A DNA stretch of 64,000 nucleotides, taken from contig OX352774.1 in the NCBI GenBank assembly GCA_947095535.1, forward strand, positions 176,512,200 through 176,576,199, read 5' to 3'. Source of the DNA: Poecilobothrus nobilitatus. Lineage: Eukaryota; Arthropoda; Insecta; Diptera; Dolichopodidae. Each line of letters starts with the position of its first letter. Position 1 is the first letter of the stretch. This document shows positions 1 to 11,650 of this stretch, piece after piece. The notes under the pieces are model-generated. The model ran no database searches and was not told the DNA's origin. It worked only from the letters and a program-made list of their open reading frames with translations. Both the position numbers and the translations under genes were made by a program.

Positions 1-1317
1 ACCAAGCCTTAGGGTAGCTCTCGAACACCTAACTTTTAGATCCCCACATTTTTTTGCAATAGAGCTATGAAATTTTAATTACTGATAGATCTCACAAAAA
101 TATTAATTTTATTTTTAATAACTTTTTTTTGTAGCCCCACCCGTTACGGAGCTACAGCTCTCCAAAGGTTCAAAAAAGCTCTATATTTAAATTGTTATAG
201 CACAAGTTGTATAAGGTATATCTTCATTTTGAAACGATTACTACTTTTATTAGCTTTAAAATTGTATATACAATATATATACATTTGTAGCATAGGGTGT
301 CTTAATTTACCGTTATGTGAAACTCAAATTTTGCAAAATCCTTTAATCCTTCTATCTTCTAAACGGTTTAATTTGGAAACTTGGAATTTTTACAGAAGTT
401 AGATCTTTGAAAATAAGTATGAGTCATTTCAGAAATTTTTTTTGTATCATTCCCCGTTTAGGAGCTGTAAGGGGTCAAAAACTGAAAATTTCCTATTTTT
501 AAACACCTGTAACTTGAACACCTGTTAAAATTTTTTTGAAGTAATACATAAAAATTAAAGCTTCAACATTATGTTCTTATTTCTGTTAATGACTTTTTTT
601 TACTAATGTAGGGTTACTTTATAATTGACGAAAGTGTTACTTGATTTTTTCAAATTTTCTAACAAATTTCTTTAACGAATTTTTTCCATTTTGTTTTACT
701 CGATAATTTGAAATTGCTGAGGATATAATGCGTAGTACATAAAAATGTAAATAAATAAACAACATAACGGTTGCTTGAAGAATTTTTATTTATATGATAT
801 TAATATATATACATACTTATATAATATCATGTTTATTTACATATCGTATATGTCACTAGTGAATGAATGATAACAGTATAGATGTATATTATATAGCGCC
901 GTATTTACATACATATATGTATTTTATTGTACTTATAAGAAATTATTCTGCCAATGGAATATTTAAATATAATATAATATAATATATAAAATTATATTTA
1001 CAATTTTGTACTAAGTAAATTTAATATACATTTACTGCTTAGTATTAAATGGTACTATAGAATATTTGAAAAAGTTTTGGATTGATAATCGTTATGTGAA
1101 AGGTTAGAATCTGCTTTTGAAGAATGTACATATAAACATATAGTTTGAATATATGTACAACCCATAGTTCTAGAAATTATAAAATTCACCCAAATTATTT
1201 TAAAATACTAAAATATTAAAAAAATAATATTGTGAGCAGAGTGACAGGCTGTGAAAATACTAACGGTTCGTACGGGTATCTAAGAGTTGACAAAGGCAAC
1301 TGTATTCTTCCTCGTTT
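1..1317 (+). mobile_element. DINE-1/INE-1-like element, 5' part cut by window edge
   Basis: This segment matches 13787..15109 almost base for base, with only scattered substitutions and small indels. It starts inside the element because the window edge removes the 5' end. The 3' end has the same short hairpin (AGTTG, 7-nt loop, CAACT) followed by a CTCGTTT terminus. That arrangement is typical of the DINE-1/INE-1 Helentron group of flies. No protein is encoded, so it would be non-autonomous. The high identity to the second copy suggests recent movement or duplication. Confidence 0.8.
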
Positions 1318-2581
1318 TGAATGAAATTTTATATGTATGTATATCTATATACACAATATACATAATAAATGTTCCTAAATAAAACACATAAAACATTAAT
1401 TTTTAACGCCATACATATTCAATATGCAATAAAGAATGTTGACAACAAATATTTTTATTTAAATACTAAACAAATGTTGTAAACAAAATATTTTAGCAAC
1501 ATACATAAAAATATCCTATTATAGGAGAAAAGGTCAAAAATATATTGCGTGTGTATGCATGAATTTAGACATAAAAATTTAAGTTTCAAATTCATATATA
1601 CAAAATATATACATATTTTATTCAAAAAATGTTGATGAATAGATAGTTAAAAAAAAAAAAAAGTTGCATGTGAACTGGATTCGAACAACATGACCCCCAC
1701 TTTTGAAACCTGTACAGTTTCCTCTGCACCATACAACACTTATAAATGTTGCTAACAGATTACGAAGATAATAAAAAGCGTGACAGAATGACAAATAAAT
1801 AAATAAATAAATAAACCGACAACGACGAGTTAATATAAAAGCATATACAATAAAAATAATTTCGTTCGTTTAAAAATAATTAATTGCAATATATAGATAT
1901 TCTATCTAGATCTAATTTCTATAACAGCCAAAATATTATTAGGTATTATGAAATTTAGTAAATTAATTTTGCGAAAGAAATGATTATGATTCCAAATTAA
2001 GAGAATTTTATAATATAAAAGAATGTCCTGATTTTTCCGCTAAAATCATATTTTCTCAAAATGCAGTCAACTATTATATTATAGAAAGGCTACTATTAAA
2101 TAAACTCTGAGATTTTGCTCTGGGCTGAAAGAAACCATTTCTACTTCAATAATTAAGAGGTTAGTAAAATCATTAGTTCTGAAAATGCACACGCCTCAAG
2201 TGCTCATTTCTACAAGGTGGAAATTTCTGGATGGTTTAAATCTGGATATGGAAACTGTTTTATTGTGAGAACTGCTAAAATATAGAACCTGCTTCCTTCC
2301 TACGTGTTCCCTTCAGATAAAAATACATTTTGTAATTTTTCAAAAAGAAATGTTCTTCTCCAATTTACCTACCTACTGTCATCTGTCTTTCTCACTTCAA
2401 TTTCTTTCCTTCTTATTCAAACCTACAATAATTTTGTATGAAGGAAACCTTTCTAGGAGTTTGTGTAGCGTGTGAAAAAAAAATATATATGCATATATAT
2501 AATATAATATATGTATTTGTATATATTATATGTATATTATATATGTGTATTATAAAGATTATTAATAGGAGAACATCTATT
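1318..2581. other. AT-rich stretch without a gene
   Basis: No coding segment is visible. It contains an (AAAT)n microsatellite at 1792..1816, several TATA-type alternating runs at 2485..2550, and the tRNA-like sequence annotated separately at 1663..1737. Confidence 0.6.
1663..1737 (-). pseudogene. Degenerate tRNA-like sequence with poly-T terminator
   Basis: On the minus strand the 75-nt segment starts GTTGTAT and ends ATGCAAC, which pair over 7 bp with one G-T wobble. A D-arm-like GTGC/GTAC stem and an A-box-like TGGTGCAGAGG follow the 5' end. A B-box-like GTTCGAATCC lies near the 3' end, and a long poly-T run (poly-A on the plus strand, 1648..1662) follows directly, as in a Pol III gene. 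However, the anticodon stem does not pair, the loop lacks U33, and the T-stem is mismatched. It is best read as a decayed tRNA gene or tRNA-derived remnant. It does not resemble the SINE heads elsewhere in the window. Confidence 0.4.
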
Positions 2582-3085
2582 TTTTTTTCTTAAAGGAGTT
2601 GGGAATCTTCCAAAGACACCAAGTGGTCCCCCTTGGTAGTGTTAGATTCTTACTGACTAAACCCACTTCCCTCTTTAGCCAATATAATGCGATCAAACTT
2701 CTAATTGCTGATGCAGATGCGTTACCGCGTACTGCTACTTTAGCTAAACGAAAATCGCATTCGAAAATTTGCGTAACTTAGAAAATCGAAAATCGTAGGG
2801 TTGCGAATGGGAAATTAAAATTTTGATACTGGTGCTAACTCTGTAAGCATTATATATAGTATAAAAATTGTGCGATTTTTGTTTTTTAAAATCGCTCAAC
2901 CCTGCGATTTTTAAATTTTCGAATGCGATTTTCGTTTATCGAAAGTAGCAGTACGCGGTAAGGCATCAGTATATTGGTTAAGGATTAGGATAACGAGAGA
3001 AGAGGACAAGGGTACGGAAACATTGAATTGGGAGTGAAATTGTAAGGGAACAATTAATCGGCATATTATTATTATTACTATTTTG
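2582..3085 (+). repeat. Dispersed repeat P, copy 1 (split by a MITE)
   Basis: Both outer parts match the repeat at 53008..53293. They share the start (TTTTCTTAA then GGGAATCTTCC-like), a middle TTAGCCAATATAAT block, and the end GGAGTG..ATTGTAAGG..AACAATTAAT followed by (ATT)n. The 3' (ATT)n tail suggests a retrotransposon end, but no reading frame supports this. In this copy the MITE at 2716..2967 interrupts the repeat at a point where the other copy is uninterrupted. Confidence 0.65.
2716..2967. mobile_element. MITE with ~47-bp terminal inverted repeats
   Basis: The left end GATGCGTTACCGCGTACTGC and the right end are near-perfect inverse complements over roughly 47 bp, ending in AAAATCGCATTCGAAAA-type sequence. 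The 252-bp element has no coding capacity. The second copy of the host repeat, near 53140, gives the empty site. A clear target duplication is not visible; at most one or two bases (A or CA) are repeated, so the superfamily cannot be named. Confidence 0.75.
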
Positions 3086-4139
3086 GAGCTGCTAACTATA
3101 AGTTATTTAGACAAAATCTGATCATATCTCCAAAACAATTGAACAAATTATTATCTATAACTAATACTTTTGATTTGGGACTCTATATATACCTTATTCT
3201 ATATTTGAACCCTTTGATTAGTATTCAATTAAAAACTATACACATAAAATTTAGATTATTTAATAATAGAATAATCTAAGCAAAGCATATTATTTATAAG
3301 GTGGAAAAAGTAAATTAGAAAATTCAACAAGTAAATTACAAAAAATAAAAAAAACAACAACAAGAATATATGGGTTTTTTGGAATCAATTAAGCTTCAAA
3401 AATACAATTTATTTTTCTACGAAAACTTATAATGAGGTTATGTACAATATAATGTTCAAAGAAAAAACCAAATCATAAAAATATTTTTAAATTCCTGAAA
3501 TCTGTTAATGACACTATAAACAATTATTTAACAAATTCTATAATTATTATTTTTAATTAATAAAAAATAAAAAAAAATCTTATTTTGAATTCAAATTATA
3601 TAGTAATAAAAGCTAATTACAAATTATTTTAAAATTATGATGTAAAATCAACACAAGGAAAACCAAAAAATCTTTTCTAAGAAATTTAATTTAAAAATAG
3701 TATTCATAATTTTTATAAAATAAAAGTTTAAAATATTTTAATTAAAAAAACATTTTTTTTTTTTTATGAAAAATTTAATTACTTTGATTCTTGGAGAGCA
3801 CCACGAAATCGCAATTTTAGCATGAATTCTAAATTTAAAAATCACAAAACTTCTAAATGTAAAGCTATTATATAGAAAATCCTACAAAATGAGGAAATTG
3901 TTTAGGAGGAGTTTTATAGTTGTTTACAAAATCAGGGGTATTTAGAAATCAATAATTTGAACAACGGCGATTTTGGGGCGATACACCCAATTATTTTAAA
4001 TGCATTGATCCAAAATAAAACCATTCAAAACGAATTTTGATAACTATTTTCGAAAAATTATGTATGTAATTTTCTTTTTGTATAGTACAAAAATCCACTC
4101 AGAATTTAATTCAAAAATTTAACTTGTAGAGTTTATTGT
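3086..4139. other. AT-rich stretch without a gene
   Basis: No gene, RNA or clear repeat is seen. Near 3790..3840 there is a short CACGAAATC.. stretch resembling the arm sequence of the fold-back element at 19390, too short to call. Confidence 0.5.
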
Positions 4140-4430
4140 ATAGGTTGATATGTTGTACCGCCTGTTGCAGTGCCCTCATAAAAATTAAACTTATAATTTA
4201 TAAATATCGAAAGGGGTTGATTTCAAAGAAGTTTTTCCTAATTTCATATCTAATAATTTGATTAATCATTCATTCTTATTTCGTCACCTTAGTTTGTGAG
4301 CCGAGGTATTTTAGCTTTTTATCTAAAACTCTCAAGCTCAACTACATATTGCCAATAACTATAATGACCAACAATAATGGCAAAATAGATGATATCTTTA
4401 CATGTAACAATTAACTGCAATTTCTTTATT
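4140..4430 (+). repeat. Diverged direct repeat, copy 1
   Basis: About 230 bp here resemble 5265..5510 in the same order. Shared blocks are TATAAATATC, TAATTTGATTAA (TAGCAATTTGATTAA in copy 2), a TTTGTGAGCC / TTTGAGTCC block, ATTTTA..TTT..ATCTAAAA, and CAACAATAA..CCA. The copies have diverged strongly, so this is an old duplication or two members of an unknown repeat family. Confidence 0.45.
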
Positions 4431-5264
4431 AAAGTATCCTAATCAAACTTATATAAACTAGGGACGCCTATTAATGTGGAATCAAATTCTATGTTGAACC
4501 CCAATTCATATAATCGAATGTTACAGTTTAATCCGTAAAAAATTTGAATCTGTATAAATAGTCTGCAGTTGGTGTACGCATATAAGTGACATCAGTCTCT
4601 GTGTATATTTGGTTATTTGGTATTGTGAGTGGACTGTTAATGTCTATTTATTTATCGAGTTCGTAATAAATGTTTTAAAAGTACATGGGGAAAATGGTCT
4701 AGATATCCGTAAAACATTCGTAAAATACATCAACAAAGTTTGGAGCAAAATTCTTTATAGGCTTGTACAAAGGGCGAGAAAACCGTACAAACATTACCAC
4801 AATTGTACTAATGGTAACCCTGCATAAAATTGACATACAAAATATTTAAAAATAAAAGATTATTCAAATTTAACTTTGGTTGTAAGAACTGCTGTATACT
4901 CAAATTTAAGTATATGAGAAGAAATTGAATTTAGAAAAAATACAATTAGAAAAGTTTTTTAATCGCTTCAAATAGTATACATACAAACATTCATTCATAA
5001 ATATGTACAATAATTTAATAGAAAAGTACAAAACCAAAACAATAACATATTTGAATTTGAAAGAAACTCTGCAAACTTTTATAATGAAAATTCATATTAA
5101 TTAGCATTAAATATTTAATGATAATAAAAATGATTTTCATTAGCATTAAAAAATTCAATGATAATGACAATTTAATGCTAATGCTAAAACGCCCATAGTT
5201 ACATAAAAACATATGTATAGTTACTGATGTTCAAAGCTTGAAACGGAATTCATAATACGTAGTG

Positions 5265-5510
5265 CGTGGCTGAAAACTACTAAATTATAATTATAAATAT
5301 CTAAGAGTTAAATTGAATGAAATTTTTCCAACTTTTAAATCTAGCAATTTGATTAAATATAACTTATTTGGTTGACTATGTTTTTGAGTCCACGTATTTT
5401 ACCATTTTACCTAAAAATCTCAACCAACTGAACAACATTTTAACAACAATAACCATATAACGACCAAATGTAATAACATAGTTGATGCTTATGTGTTACA
5501 AGCAAAAGTT
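5265..5510 (+). repeat. Diverged direct repeat, copy 2
   Basis: Partner of 4140..4430, about 1.1 kb away in the same orientation. Neither copy contains an open frame of note. Confidence 0.45.
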
Positions 5511-6699
5511 TATTCAAAATATTACTTTGTAGAAATATTTTGAAATCTATGACTACAATTTTTAAGTAAAAGCTTTTAAAGCAATTACGCAAAAAAAAAA
5601 AATAATAATATTAATTTTCCACAACCTACTTAAAAATAATCTTCAACAAATGTACTTTAAAATTATTATGCCAATCTGAATTTTATTTCATATTTTTAGA
5701 CTTTTTGTAATTTTCTGTTCTTGTTTTGTTTTTTTGTTTTTTATTAAATGAAAATTGTCAATTCATCTTAATTTATTGACTTTCCAATATTAAAACAATA
5801 CTTACATACATAAATATTAAAAAACAAAAAAAAAAGAAAAGAAATCTCTCAAATTAAACTAACACATACATACACTGAACAGATACAATAAGTAGACGTA
5901 TAATTTTCTAAACATATCAAAAATTATTTTTTATTCAATTTAATCTATCAATCAATTAGATCCTGTATCATTGATTTTATTTTAAATAAAAAGTAATCGT
6001 TGAAAAAAAAAAAATAAAATAAAAATAAAAAAAATACGAAAAGGAAGAAGAAAAAAATAATTTAGAAAATGAGACAATTTAATTCTATTAAATTTGATTA
6101 CAAATCTTTATTTTCCATTATATAAAGTAAATTAAAGTAAACAAATTGAATTGAATGGAAATTGAAATAAAGTAAAATGGATCTAATGTTTGTATACACT
6201 TACAATTCAATGTGAAATTGATTAACTTTAACATTCGTAAAATTTGTAACCAAAATATTAAGCAGTTCTTAGATAAAAAAAAAAATATAGCTGTTAATAA
6301 AATTTTTTCTCCCTGAAAATCTAGACAGCTCCAAAAATTAAAACCTCAAAAAAAAAGCAAAACAAATCTTTGTTGCCTGGCAAAATTGGCGGGATGATAA
6401 TGGCAAATAACAAGGACTTTAGAGTCACTTATAAGAAAACAAAATTAAATTAAAATAAATTTACAAAATTATAACAAAATATAAAAAGAAAATAAAATTA
6501 ATTTAATAAATTAAAATATTTAAAATCGTAGTCTTAATATAATGTTTTCTGTAAAAAAAAAATATTTTTTTATTTCTGTTCTCTACTACTGTTTGTACAT
6601 TTTAAATTTTTACTCATTCTATTCTGTATCTATTTCATTTTATTTTAAATTACAAATCTATTTTCCAAATTTTTAAATAATTCAATGAAATTCTTTTAA
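5511..6699. other. AT-rich stretch without a gene
   Basis: Homopolymer-rich intron-like DNA with several A(n) tracts (5590, 5829, 6002). Nothing recognisable. Confidence 0.5.
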
Positions 6700-7698
6700 A
6701 AACGAGAAAAATCAAAAGGTCAATGTGCCAACTCTAGGATACCCGAGTATCATATACATATACTGTTTCAATAAAATTTAATCATTTTTAAGGAAATGTA
6801 AGATAAATAGGAAGTATTTTAATATCTTTCTTGAAAATTTCACTCCAAATTATCTTAACCATTCATGGTAATCCTAAATTTTTCTAAATACCGGTTTCCA
6901 AAGAATCATTCTCACATCCTTATTCCAGGAACCAAACTGTATATTTTTTATTAAAACCTCCTTCCTAAAGTTTAATTTAAAAAGGAATGGTTTTGGTTGG
7001 TTAAAGTTCAACACATACCAGAAAAAGGACGGGGATTTCCTCTTGTTGACTTTGCAAGTTTTTCACCGCAAAAATAATGAAAAAAAAATAAGCACTAACA
7101 TATACATATTTAATTACACCTCTGAGTTGTGTATGACAGTTACTTGTTTCCGTTGCGCCAAACCAAAGAAATTTTATGAAAATTATTATCATCTTGGTCA
7201 TCGTCATTCAACAACATTTCAGATGTCTAGCTTTTTCAAGTACATATTAAAATATGAGTATGCAAACTTAAAATCCAAACTTGTTGTTTTAGTTAAGCCG
7301 CATTTTGCTGAAGTTGTTGGTATAAAGCTTAACTTCTTTTGTAAAAATAAAAATTTTAAATGCCCAGTTTATATAGACACTGAGTTGTGTTCACATAAAA
7401 AAGAAAATTGTTTGACACCTATTCGATTGTGTTGGCTGCATTTATTCAATTTCAAAAGCAAAACTCGCATTAACCAAAAAAAAAATAAAATAAAACGGTA
7501 ATCATTTCAGAATCCTTTTATTTTTTGAGTTATTGTGCGGAAGATCATTGAACAAACTCACTCAGTTAAATCGACTCAGACTTCAATCCTAAACAAGAAT
7601 ATGTATATGTTTACATAACTATTTTATTCTTTCTAAGGTGCAACAATCGTAACGCCAAATTTATTATACCCTTCAAGTATTTTCGTTTTATTATACCC
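6700..7698 (-). mobile_element. Decayed DINE-like element
   Basis: On the minus strand the 5' side has TATAATAAATTTGGCG and a trace of the 5' palindrome near 7690, and GAGTTATTGTGCGG-like sequence at 7527..7541, which matches the GAGCTATCGTGCGG of the copy at 58100. At the other end, 6700..6760 has ..GGTATCCTAGAGTTGGCACATT.. and a CTCGTTTT end, as in the 3' termini of the other copies. I infer that both ends belong to one element; the middle is not alignable. An unassigned open frame (first ATG at 7133, stop at 7501, plus strand) lies inside. Confidence 0.45.
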
Positions 7699-8925
7699 AT
7701 ACCAAATTTAAGAGAGCAAAATAATGAAAACTAGTTAAAGCCTTTTGTAAATTGTGTCATTATTTTATCAATATTGATTAGCACCATTAAAAATTATATA
7801 AAATAAAGTTACACTTTTTATGATTGTAATCAATTAAATAATACAAACACAAATAACTTAAAAGGTTCCTAAAGCAAATTTTTTTTGCAAATTTTCTCGG
7901 AAGAAATTAGGTTTAAATAAAGGTCAAAAGATAATCAATAAAATGCAATTAAAGAAATTCATTTAATAGGAAATAATTTTTAGTAATTACAAAGAACCAT
8001 ACCGTCAGCTCTAACCTACATATAAGAATAAAAATAGTAAAAATCTTGAAGCTTGGAAAACACTTTAAAATATCAGAAAAAGAATCTTAAATTATTAATT
8101 TATCCGCATTTTATTTTCAAGAATTATCTAATAGACTGATAGATAAGTAAGCATATATATGTGTAGATATTGAATCATTCAATTTTAAAACAGCAAAATC
8201 AATTTTTTTTCATATTCAAAATAAAGGAGCAAAAAGTTATAATACTTTTACACAGATACAAATACTGTGGAAATCATGAATATTAGTAAAAAAAAACCCA
8301 GCTAGACAAGAGGTCCCAGAATTTTATTAGTGAAGAAGTATATTTGTCACTTATAACGTTTCATGGGGTAAATTTATACCCATGATGAATCGTATCTTTA
8401 TTTATTGAGTACTCTTACTGCAGAGAAGTTCTCTCAATATCTCTTTCTCAAGCTTCTTCTTCTTTTGAATTCGAAGACAATTTCCAGAGTATTTAAGAAA
8501 GAACGGGTAATATTATTTCCGCCTTCTATCCACATTTTTCCATATGTTTCCGCTCTACTCATTTTGACGGCTTACGATTTTAGCTTCAAGTGGCTCTTGA
8601 TAATTTACACTAAAAGTCTTAGATTAGCTTTGTTAAGTTTCGGATTTGATCTTTTTTTCATTGATCAATCTTACTTTTCTAAATGAATCTTACTTGTTTA
8701 AAGATTTACAATTTTATCTCATTTAAAATATTATTGGTTCAATTTTTGAATTGTATTTATTATAAAATTTAATTCTGAGTATTGTAATGAATCAATAATA
8801 CAACGAATCTATCATCATTATATAATTATCATTAAGAAAATTATTAAATAAGGCATATTTCTTACTAGAAGATAAATTTTCTTTTTAAATTACGACGGTA
8901 ATATTATGCGTCATATTAAGGATTA
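7699..8925. other. AT-rich stretch without a gene
   Basis: No gene seen. An open stretch near 8405..8686 begins with TTG, is rich in Leu/Phe/Ile/Ser, and looks like chance. Confidence 0.5.
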
Positions 8926-9061
8926 TGAAGGCACTCGGAAATCTAGTGGACGTATAATTTACCCTTAGAACATTTATAGTCACATCTAGAAAGGAAAGGC
9001 TATGTAATTTCTTTGTTAAATTTATGTGGTAGAGGAATAAAGTAAAAGAAAGAAAGAAAAA
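8926..9061 (+). mobile_element. tRNA-derived SINE family 1, internally deleted copy
   Basis: The head keeps only GGCACTCGG..TCTAGTGGACGTATAA, then jumps to the body (AACATTTATAGTCACATCT..GAAAGGAAAGGCTATGTAATTT..TTTATGTGGTAG) and ends in a GAAA-rich tail. Compared with the copy at 10598 the B-box region is missing. Confidence 0.65.
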
Positions 9062-10597
9062 CGAATTATAAAACTGATTTCTTTTTATAATAGATATTTT
9101 GTGATGTTATATCCATATAAAAACGACACTTTTCAATTTAATTTAAAATTTAATTTTCAATTTCTTTTAAAAAAATCTTAGTTTTCATTCGACACTGATT
9201 TTTTAGCATAAAATATCGCTTAAATTTTTTGTCAACTCTTGAAAAATAGGATTTTAGACCTAAATAACAATGAAACTTATTTTTTTATACGTACATATAC
9301 AAATAAAAAAAATTCAAATGCTTTTATACTTTTAATGAATAGATTTCATACTTTCAAATAATAGAAAACACACAATACAAAAAATAAAGTTTTATCATTC
9401 TGACCTATAAAAAGTATAAAAGTAGATAAAATTTCGCATCAATAATACACGAACAAAAGAAAGGAGAAAGATTGAAAAAAAAAAAAGACTAAGACAGCGA
9501 ATTATACATGCAACTACAAAATAAAGAAACGAATCCTTCAATTACTGTAATAAAAAAAAAAACAGAAAAGCTCAAAATAATCTATAACAATAAGGATAAA
9601 AACAGGACTCAAAAAATATTAAAATGTAAATGAATATTTTTACTAATAGAAGTACTGCCTCTTTTCCAAGTTTTTAGTCAAAAAACAAGAAAATAAAAAA
9701 TAGAAGTAAAGTATAATAAGAACGGGAAACCTCCATAAAAAGGCCATTAAAAACACAAAAAAAAAAACTAAAAAATAATACATGAACATTTTTTTTTCAA
9801 TAACATAACAATGAAAAATTTTCTAAATCAATTGATTGGAAAATTAAACTTTTGGAGAAAAAAAAAAATTCTTTCTTCAATTTTCCTTTTTTTTTTAACC
9901 ATGATCGATTTGTAAAGTGGTTACTTTGTTGTAAAAAAAATTAGTTTTCTTTTTTTCATTTTTGACTCCTAGCTAATTTTTGTGTGCGTATTGCAGGACA
10001 TATAACGCGCATTAATACAATAAAACAACAAAAAACCAAAATAACAAAGAATGATGTCAATAATATTGATAATAATAATAATAATGATGATACTGATTGA
10101 TAATCTTGATTAGAAGTGAATGATGATGGGTCATGACAATCTAATGATAACAAAACCAAAAAAGAAACAAAAAATAACAATAGAATAATAAGGTTAAAAC
10201 AGGACATAAGACTAAATAGAATGGAAAGAATGTCCTACATAAAACAACTGATTAATAATTTAACAAAAAAAAAAAACAAACAACAAAAAGCGAAAAAAGA
10301 AACAAGAAATGGTAAACTGGTAAACTGGTAAAACACATAAATTTATCTTATGTTCATAATCCGTAAAATTAACTGTGAGAATAATTTAACGATGTTATAT
10401 TCTTACATCTATGACATAATTTTGTTGATTTTTTTTTTTTTTTTATAAAAGATTGGCATTATGAATGAAAACCCAATCCACTAACCTCCAAAGTAAAAAT
10501 TACTTAATGTCAATTATTTTTGCTAAAATTTAATTTGGGCATTAATTAATTTTGTAGCCTAGGTTCAATTTTAGAGACATTAAAAACTTCTTTAAGG
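9062..10597. other. AT-rich stretch without a gene
   Basis: Long A and T tracts and a short (AAT)n at about 10068..10086. No gene seen. Confidence 0.5.
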
Positions 10598-10790
10598 GGT
10601 GCCTCGATGGCCTTGTTCGTAAGAGCTTATAAAATGCGCTCTAAACACCGAGGGAGTGTGGGTTCGAATCCAACACACTTCATAAGAATAATTTCTTCTT
10701 ACGGCATTTACAGCCACGCCTGAAAAGAAAAGGCTGTGTAATTTCCTTGTCACATTTATGTGGCAGGGAAATGCACTAAAAAACATAAAA
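10598..10790 (+). mobile_element. tRNA-derived SINE family 1
   Basis: The head resembles a tRNA: GCCTCGATGGCCTTGTTCG is in the A-box position and GGTTCGAATCC (10661..10671) is a canonical B box, so an internal Pol III promoter is likely in intact members. The body follows: CATTTACAGCCACGCC, AAAAGGCTGTGTAATTTCC, CACATTTATGTGGCAGGG. It ends in an AT-rich tail. Relatives are at 8926, 26621, 45291, 53513 and 54869. Confidence 0.8.
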
Positions 10791-10959
10791 ATTTTTTTTT
10801 AAGAATTAGTTAATTTTTTATCAGGTTAGTGCATTTTTTTCAATTAAAATACTTAATAGAAAGTTGCCCATCTCTTGTCGCGGCCATATTTGGTAAAGGA
10901 CTTTGTAAAGTAAATAATATAATTAGGAGGAATTTTACAGTTAGAAAGAAAATCATAGT

Positions 10960-11650
10960 ATACCCTTCATCAAAATATTTATAAATATATAAATAGATTC
11001 TGAATTAGAAAAGACTTTTAAGTTTGATTCAAAAACTGAATATTCCCTTTTCCTTACACATATGTATGCAACAGTTTCAATTAGGAGTAGGATTCTGGAA
11101 AAAAAAGTGTATGACGCTGATCAACTAACGCTAAAATCTTTCTTAATAATTTTTTTTTTCGTATATGTATACTTAAACCTCAAAGAGTTATTTTAAACTA
11201 AGTGTAGTAGTATATTCAAGAAGGGAAGAAGGGAATATTGTGATTTTTAATCCAACTTTATAATCTTTCCGATTTACTTTTTGGTATATAACGAAGCATT
11301 CCAAATATTTTGTAACACATTTACTTTGGAGTACTAAAATTTTATGGTTAAGTCTTTTTTTTTTATTTCATTTAATTTGGGGGGTTAATTTATTTTAGAA
11401 TTATTTAACACTTAATTAACATGATGTTTTTGGAAAAATATTTTGAGGGATTATTTTAAGATTTTGGCAGTTACTTCACAAATAATATTGGGGGTTAATT
11501 CATATTTAAACTAACACCTAAAAATAACGGGGATTAGTTCATTTTTGATTTTGAGAGCCGTTTTTGCTTTTGCTAGTTGTTTTTGCTTTTGGGGGTTATT
11601 TATTATCGGATAAGTTCATTTTTGCTTTGGAAGGTTAGTTTATAGCGCCT
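10960..11650. repeat. Remnant of fold-back-type element (core unit plus arm sequence)
   Basis: 10960..11060 on the minus strand matches the ~90-bp core unit seen in arrays at 19785 and 36690: GGAAAAGGGAATA, then TTTTTGAATCAAACT, then CTAATTCAGAATCT. It is followed at 11375..11640 by G-rich arm-like sequence (repeated GGGGTTAATT, GAGGGATTATTTTAAG, GAGAGCCGTTTTTGC). This resembles the arm of the element ending at 51051. Boundaries are not defined. Confidence 0.4.
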
